From: Asterella californica
Taxonomy: Eukaryota; Streptophyta; Marchantiopsida; Marchantiales; Aytoniaceae
Reading direction: 5' to 3'
DNA length: 64,000 bases
NCBI GenBank assembly: GCA_036924285.1
Contig: JAYKYS010000005.1
Span: 29,052,001 to 29,116,000, forward strand
Under the pieces are notes generated by a model that did not search any database, had not been told where the DNA came from, and saw nothing but the letters and a program-made list of their open reading frames with translations. How positions within the stretch are numbered: the stretch's first letter is position 1; each line of letters opens with the position of its first letter. The translations under genes and the position numbers were made by a program. Positions 59,051 to 64,000 of this stretch are shown in pieces.

Positions 59051-61880
59051 ATTGATTGGGAGGGGATAAGTTTACTACCACCCTGTTAGATTTTGTTGAA
59101 CCTCTTGCGCCGGGTTGTACTTCGGCTTCTCCCACCTTGAGCTCTGGTTTGTACTTCGGCTTCTCTATAATAACAAATTATTGGAATCGTCTGAATATTA
59201 CTCGACCTTGGTTTTGAGTGTATGGGCGGTTAGAACAAATAGCTTATTTGTTTTGTCGAAACAAGGTGTATCTGTTTACAGATCATGCGTAACTTGTACA
59301 AAGTTGGATCCTAGTGAGGACTGGTTACCGTTGGAGCCTGAGCTAACCATACCACGGGGGATTGCTCAGCTGTTGGGTCTTTTAGCGCTTTTTGGCCAGG
59401 ATTGTAGTGATTGGAATAGTGTGGAAGGGTGTGGGTGGAAGTATGTAGCCTATATAGTAGCGGTATTCAGCGACGATCGGCACACCCAGAATACGAAGGT
59501 TTTTCGCTGCGACAGATGTACGCTGCACCGCATGATAGTTGCAGGAATGTTACGCAGGAGGATCACGGTGACGTTCAAGTTTGGAGTTGTTGGTTTTTTT
59601 TCGTTTCTTAGCCCCTTGTGTTTTCACCGCTTGTAAGGTTTTCTCCACGGACAAATGTTTTAGGAGCTAGTTGAGATTTCATCTCACTGTTACCGGAATC
59701 AACCGGAGACATCGCCCAAATCTGGGTTAACTCTGGGATGGTCGTTTACTCTTTTTGGTGTTACGAAGTATGCGGGATAAGATGTGATGATACACCCGAT
59801 GATACTAACGTCACGAGAGGTCTGGATTTCATGGTACTTAATCTAACTCCAAGCGAAAACTTGATGTTTCACTCTGCGTATCGAGCTTATCCACTAGTGG
59901 CTTGAGAATTAAGTACGGGTTGCTTCATTTTCTTATCGACGTTCGTGTAAGATTCCAGTGGTTTGTAAACTGAAACTGTAATCATTCTTGGACTTAAACA
60001 CACCTATTACTTGAATTACACTGTCAGACTGTTAATCAGTATCACGGAGTATCCACTAAGCAGTGATAATGCTACAGAGAAAACCCTTCGGACGTGGGCG
60101 TACTACACGGCTGATATGCAGGGCCATTTATCACAGCAAACCAGTTGCCCGAGATTTACTAACTCCATTAAATGTAGACAACCTGCGAGTGTCAATGTGG
60201 CCTCGTTTGAAACTTTTTGCAAGCACCGCATTCATTTCACATAGGATCCACTGTCGCTTGACAGCTGAGACTGTCCAGGTTTTTTGAAACACACATTTAG
60301 GGGACTCCACCTAATTCATAGTTACTTTGCCATCACTATTGAGTGATAGGGGAAGTGAGGCTAACTACAAAGTACACTCACGGATTCGAAATTATTAATG
60401 TAGCTGTCAAAATATACCACCAGTCCCCCTATAAAAGGGGTCGTAGCTCATGGCAGATAACGCTCATTTAAGTCTTCCACTTCTACTGCGTGGGTTAGGA
60501 ATATAAGAGAGGCCGGAGAGCTGGGGACCAACGTTGGAAGTGTTCTCAAGCAAATCTTGCGATAATCGCAATCGGAAAAGTTTTTGATCAATTTTTCGGT
60601 GTATAATTCCCAAGATGAATGTAACAATCTACTATGGTAGCTAAGTCTTTGTTGACGTAATGGTGAGGGTCTCTCGACTGTTATCGTTTTCTGCAAGTGG
60701 TGTTGCAAGTGACTTGAATTGCATCTCGTTACAGAGGAGTGGTGAAATCTATTTCAGTGGATTTGTGTAATCTCTTTCTTTGGTGGTTCATTTGTTATAT
60801 TACTGATGGTGATGATCAAAGTTGAGCTAGTATACTTTTGTAAGTTTTTTTTGTTTCCGAACAACTTGGTTCACTTTTGGACTTCTTGTGGGTGGTTTAT
60901 TCTTGCGGTAACATGAGATCTGAAGACCGTCATATGTATAGCTTTGTCTAGTCAACGTACATTTCAAGATTTCACATATACTTCACACTGACATGTGATG
61001 TTTTTCTTATTTCTGGTTTCTGTCTGAGTGTTTTCACAGTCATCATTCGTTTCACTTTTTGTTTCTCGTTGTGTTCTTGGCTGCAAGTTACATCCTAATT
61101 TGCAAGGGTTTTGTAAACTTCATACCGCATACGGAGAAAAAATGCAAGGTGACTGCAGATGAGAGTTCAAAGATGCTTGGATTGTTTTCGGGAGTTGTCG
61201 TGGTGACAATCAACTTACCTTTACAACACAGTAACCGTGAGAGTTATTTTCTCTTTATTTTGCATCTGTGGTGGTTTTTGTAACCTCTGAAAAGGGTGCA
61301 CACTTGATGGATTTTTGAGAAAGAACTCGTTGGTTACGTTGCTGCATCTTACTCTGAGATTGTTTAAAAAAAACAACATTTTGTCATGTATAGAGAACTT
61401 GCTTATCTTCTTGGCTATCTTGATCATAAACAATTACATGAAATCTTAGAAGTACCAGTGAAACGAGAGTCCCATGGCCTGAATGAGATTTATGTGGATT
61501 TCTAAAACTAATATTTTTTGTTTGTGATGTTTTTCATGTACAGTTTGTTTATATTTCTCTCAAGTTTTAGTTATTTTAGTCGCATCATGATGCATATCGG
61601 TTAGTGAGTCTAAGAACTGTTATATCATGTAACTCTTATAAAATACTATGTCCAGTTGGGGGCGTCCAAGGATTCAAACCCTTATAGCATTTTTGTAAAC
61701 TATGAGTTTGCTCGTATTTTTTTCTGATGTAAGTTTGTAAGGTCTTGTTTCTCATATATAATTTTGAAAATTTAGGTTCTTTGGTCTATGCAAACTCAAG
61801 TTTTTTTTGTCAAGAAAAAATGATAGAAATCTTATTTAACAAAATTTATGTTGTTTGCTGTCGATAGCTAATTGAAATTG
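59051..61880. other. Spacer downstream of RPL17
   Basis: GTACTTCGGCTTCTC is repeated at 59117 and 59152 in the probable 3' untranslated region. A strong TATA-like CCCCTATAAAAGGGG lies at 60426-60440, but no gene is recognised after it. Open frames such as 59115-59636 lack any domain. Confidence 0.45.
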
Positions 61881-62620
61881 GTTTTGAAAAACCTGTTTCA
61901 CTTCAAAAACAAGTTCTGAGATCTTTACGAGAACTTGTTTCATAATCCTTTGTGAAATAAATAAGAAAAAAAATAAAACAGATTTTTCTCATGTCTAAAA
62001 CCGTAAAAAATATGTGTAAGAAGAGAACTTGTTTCATAATCCTTTGTGAAATGAATAAGAAAAAAAACAAAACAGATTTTTCTCATGTCTAAAACCGTAA
62101 AAAATATGTGTCAGAAATGAAACGGATGTTGGATACTTGTTTCATTTTAGAAACAAGTTTCCAGATCCGCAAGGAAGTAGTTCAGGTTTTAAAAGAAGTT
62201 CTCTTTATTTAGTCCTTTTTTGAAAACATAGAAAATGTGTTTCATTTTTAGACATCTTTCGGATACTTGTTTCATTTTTCAAACAAGTAACTAAAACCAG
62301 ATAACTGAAATCAGAAAAATATGTTTCATTCTAAAACAAGTTTGGAACCGAGAAATCTTTGAAATCGAGAAATCTGTTTCTAAACTTAGCTTAGTTATGG
62401 ATACATGTTTCACTTCTTGAACAGGTTTTGGAACTGAGAAAATCTGTTTCAGTTCTGAAACAGGTTCTGGATACTTGTTCAAGAATTGAAACAGGTTTTT
62501 GGAACCTAGAAAATCTGTTGCATTTTAGAGACATGTTTATGAAACAAGAAAACTTAATTTTATTCCTGAAGCATATTTTTTGAACTCTTAGTGAAATAAG
62601 TTTCACTTCATCCTTCCTAG
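61881..62620. repeat. Palindromic minisatellite of TGTTTCA/GAAACAAG motifs
   Basis: Around a dozen inverted pairs of the type CTTGTTTCA...GAAACAAG, often followed by TTCTGGATA or GGAACCGAGAAA, fill the region at irregular 50-60 base steps. Within it, a 94-bp unit is duplicated in tandem almost perfectly (61929-62022 and 62023-62116). Non-coding. Confidence 0.8.
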
Positions 62621-63430
62621 ACGTTTTAGAAACCCCAAAAAGAACAGAATGTTCACTGTAGAAAACTATATATTTCCAGAAGAAAAAAACCTGTTTATTT
62701 ATGAAATAGATTTCTCATTGTCAAAACTCTAAAGAGGAATCGAACTATGATGTATTTTTCTCTTTTCATTGATATCAAGGGTTGATACCTACAACCACTC
62801 CGTGTGAACCTACCACGTACTATAGAGGAATCTCCTGTGGAATCTCTCAAGAGCCCCTTGATGACAAAATCCTACCATAAACCAACTGCTCCAACTTGAG
62901 CACCAAAAACAAAACCTTGTCACCACACGTAATCACTGTTGTCATAACTCGGCTCGTATTGAGCTAACCTCTCTCCTACTAGGATGAGTACTGCAACCTG
63001 CACTTGCCATCACCACATGTAACCTTTCACGGTCTGATGATCCGCAAGTCCAACCTCACCGTGAGAGAAACATAAGTAGTATGACTGGTCTACAACTCCA
63101 GTCTTACTATCGACAACACATCGGAGTAATCACTCCGAAAATTAAGTGCTAACACAAGCAAACGCGGTGCACAAACAAGAAGCAAAGCATGGAGAGGTTC
63201 CAACCACAAGAAGTCCAAACGACAACCCTCCACCCTCAAACATTCACACAAGTAGAAATCCAATCTCATCCGGACTGATGTCTCTCTCATCTAGTAGCCA
63301 TATGCATAAGATATGATCATCAATTATCATATTCTACGTTTGGAGTTGCTAACTAGATGTCCAATCTTCTAGTAACTCCAAATGTGATACGATATGTGAT
63401 ATGTGATCGAATACGAGCATCATTCAGTGC
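62621..63430. other. Spacer with one hairpin
   Basis: A hairpin near 63338-63389 pairs TTTGGAGTT with AACTCCAAA, partly extended by CTAGA/TCTAG. Nothing else recognised before the Gypsy fragment. Confidence 0.45.
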
Positions 63431-64000
63431 TCCACTCCACAATTACACCCCTTATTGAATTATGGGGTTGGGTTATGCTTGGAGTTTAGACCTCTAGTGT
63501 TGATCGTATGACACAACCGGTATGTGTTGGTGATGGTGGAGCATTTCTCCAAGTGGATTGAGTTGGTGACACTACGAGATAAGGAAAGTGAAGATGTAGT
63601 CTATGTTTTCCTAGATCGAGTGTTGAGTCATTTTGGTACACCAGCCGAAGTGTTGACTGATCAGGGTATGGACTTTCATGATGAGTTTCAAGCCTTGTAT
63701 GATCAAGCGCTGATTAATCACCATACTACGTCTCGGGATCACCCTGAGGCTGATGGCTTGGTAGAAAGAGTTGTTCGGACGGTGAAGAGAAGATAGCGCA
63801 AGTATGGCTTGCAGAAGGGTCGCGAAAACTGAGATCTTCAGTTACCATGGTTGGCTATGGGTTATAGTTTCAGTCGACAAGCATCATTGGCATCCTTCTT
63901 ATCATATTTTCTGCTATACGATCGAGAACCAGATTTACTTGCGGCCATTCATTGTGATTTTGTTGACATTGTGAACCTTGATGATTCGGATATGTGGGTG
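63431..64000 (+). pseudogene. Integrase fragment of the second Gypsy family, runs off the window
   Basis: It is colinear with 20371-20952 of the other copy. The frame from 63524 reads MLVMVEHFSKWIELV, VLTDQGMDFHDEF (catalytic D) and HPEADGLVERVVR (catalytic E), then a stop after VKRR. The text upstream contains stops where SLDFAG is expected. After the stop, other frames continue with sequence like that at 20.8 kb. It is inactive, though the core is better preserved than in the first copy. Confidence 0.85.

Noticed and set aside
59115..59636. 173-codon frame downstream of RPL17
   Set aside because: Begins in the probable 3' untranslated region, no domain or family resemblance.
61660..61685. 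tRNA B-box-like GGTTTGAATCC on the minus strand
   Set aside because: No A box, anticodon arm or matching acceptor stem could be built around it.

Overview
The window looks like nuclear DNA of a green plant. Two spliced host genes are recognisable: an NDR-type AGC protein kinase (about 34.4-46.6 kb) and the cytosolic ribosomal protein L17/uL22 (57.68-59.05 kb). Both have GT-AG introns and plant-like protein sequence. The rest is AT-rich, repeat-filled DNA with Ty3/Gypsy LTR elements, a Penelope-like element, a probable Copia LTR, and the remains of a gene with an HUH Rep-type motif. Gypsy elements carrying a PHD finger, together with a Penelope-like element, fit a non-flowering lineage (moss, liverwort, lycophyte or streptophyte alga) better than a flowering plant. 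That placement is an inference with modest confidence.

Layout. 0-4.25 kb: the 3' part of a Ty3/Gypsy element whose pol frame is open to the left edge, followed by a polypurine tract and a 1.38 kb LTR (copy A). 4.25-11.6 kb: direct repeats, a decayed unknown reading frame on the minus strand, and a 1.45 kb inverted repeat (9067-10518). 11.6-18 kb: nested Gypsy debris, namely a plus-strand RT scrap, a minus-strand gag with zinc knuckle, primer-binding site and LTR (copy B), and an oppositely oriented LTR (copy C); B and C form a large inverted repeat. 18.5-22.3 kb: a second, heavily mutated Gypsy family with RT, RNase H, integrase and a C-terminal PHD-like finger; a piece of the same family enters at the right edge (63.4-64 kb). 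22.4-23.65 kb: nine copies of a short palindrome. 24-34 kb: AT-rich spacer with hairpin elements, a Copia-like LTR and a 200-bp-arm inverted repeat. 34.4-46.6 kb: the NDR kinase gene, with repeats shared between introns 1 and 11 and a Penelope-like reverse transcriptase remnant inside intron 11. 49-51.3 kb: minus-strand remnant of an HUH-motif protein gene. 53.0-54.0 kb: an inverted, intron-containing, decayed copy of NDR exons 7-9. 57.7-59.05 kb: the ribosomal protein gene. 61.9-62.6 kb: a second palindromic repeat array.

The host genes appear intact: NDR gives a 534-residue product if the proposed last exon is right, and L17 gives 183 residues. Apart from the first Gypsy pol, every mobile-element gene here is broken by stops, frameshifts or deletions. 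The two observations most worth following are the HUH Rep-like gene, which resembles the recently described Replitron-type HUH transposons more than a Helitron, and the inverted NDR duplicate next to it. I found no rRNA genes, no convincing tRNA genes and no CRISPR array. All assignments are by reading motifs; no database search was possible.
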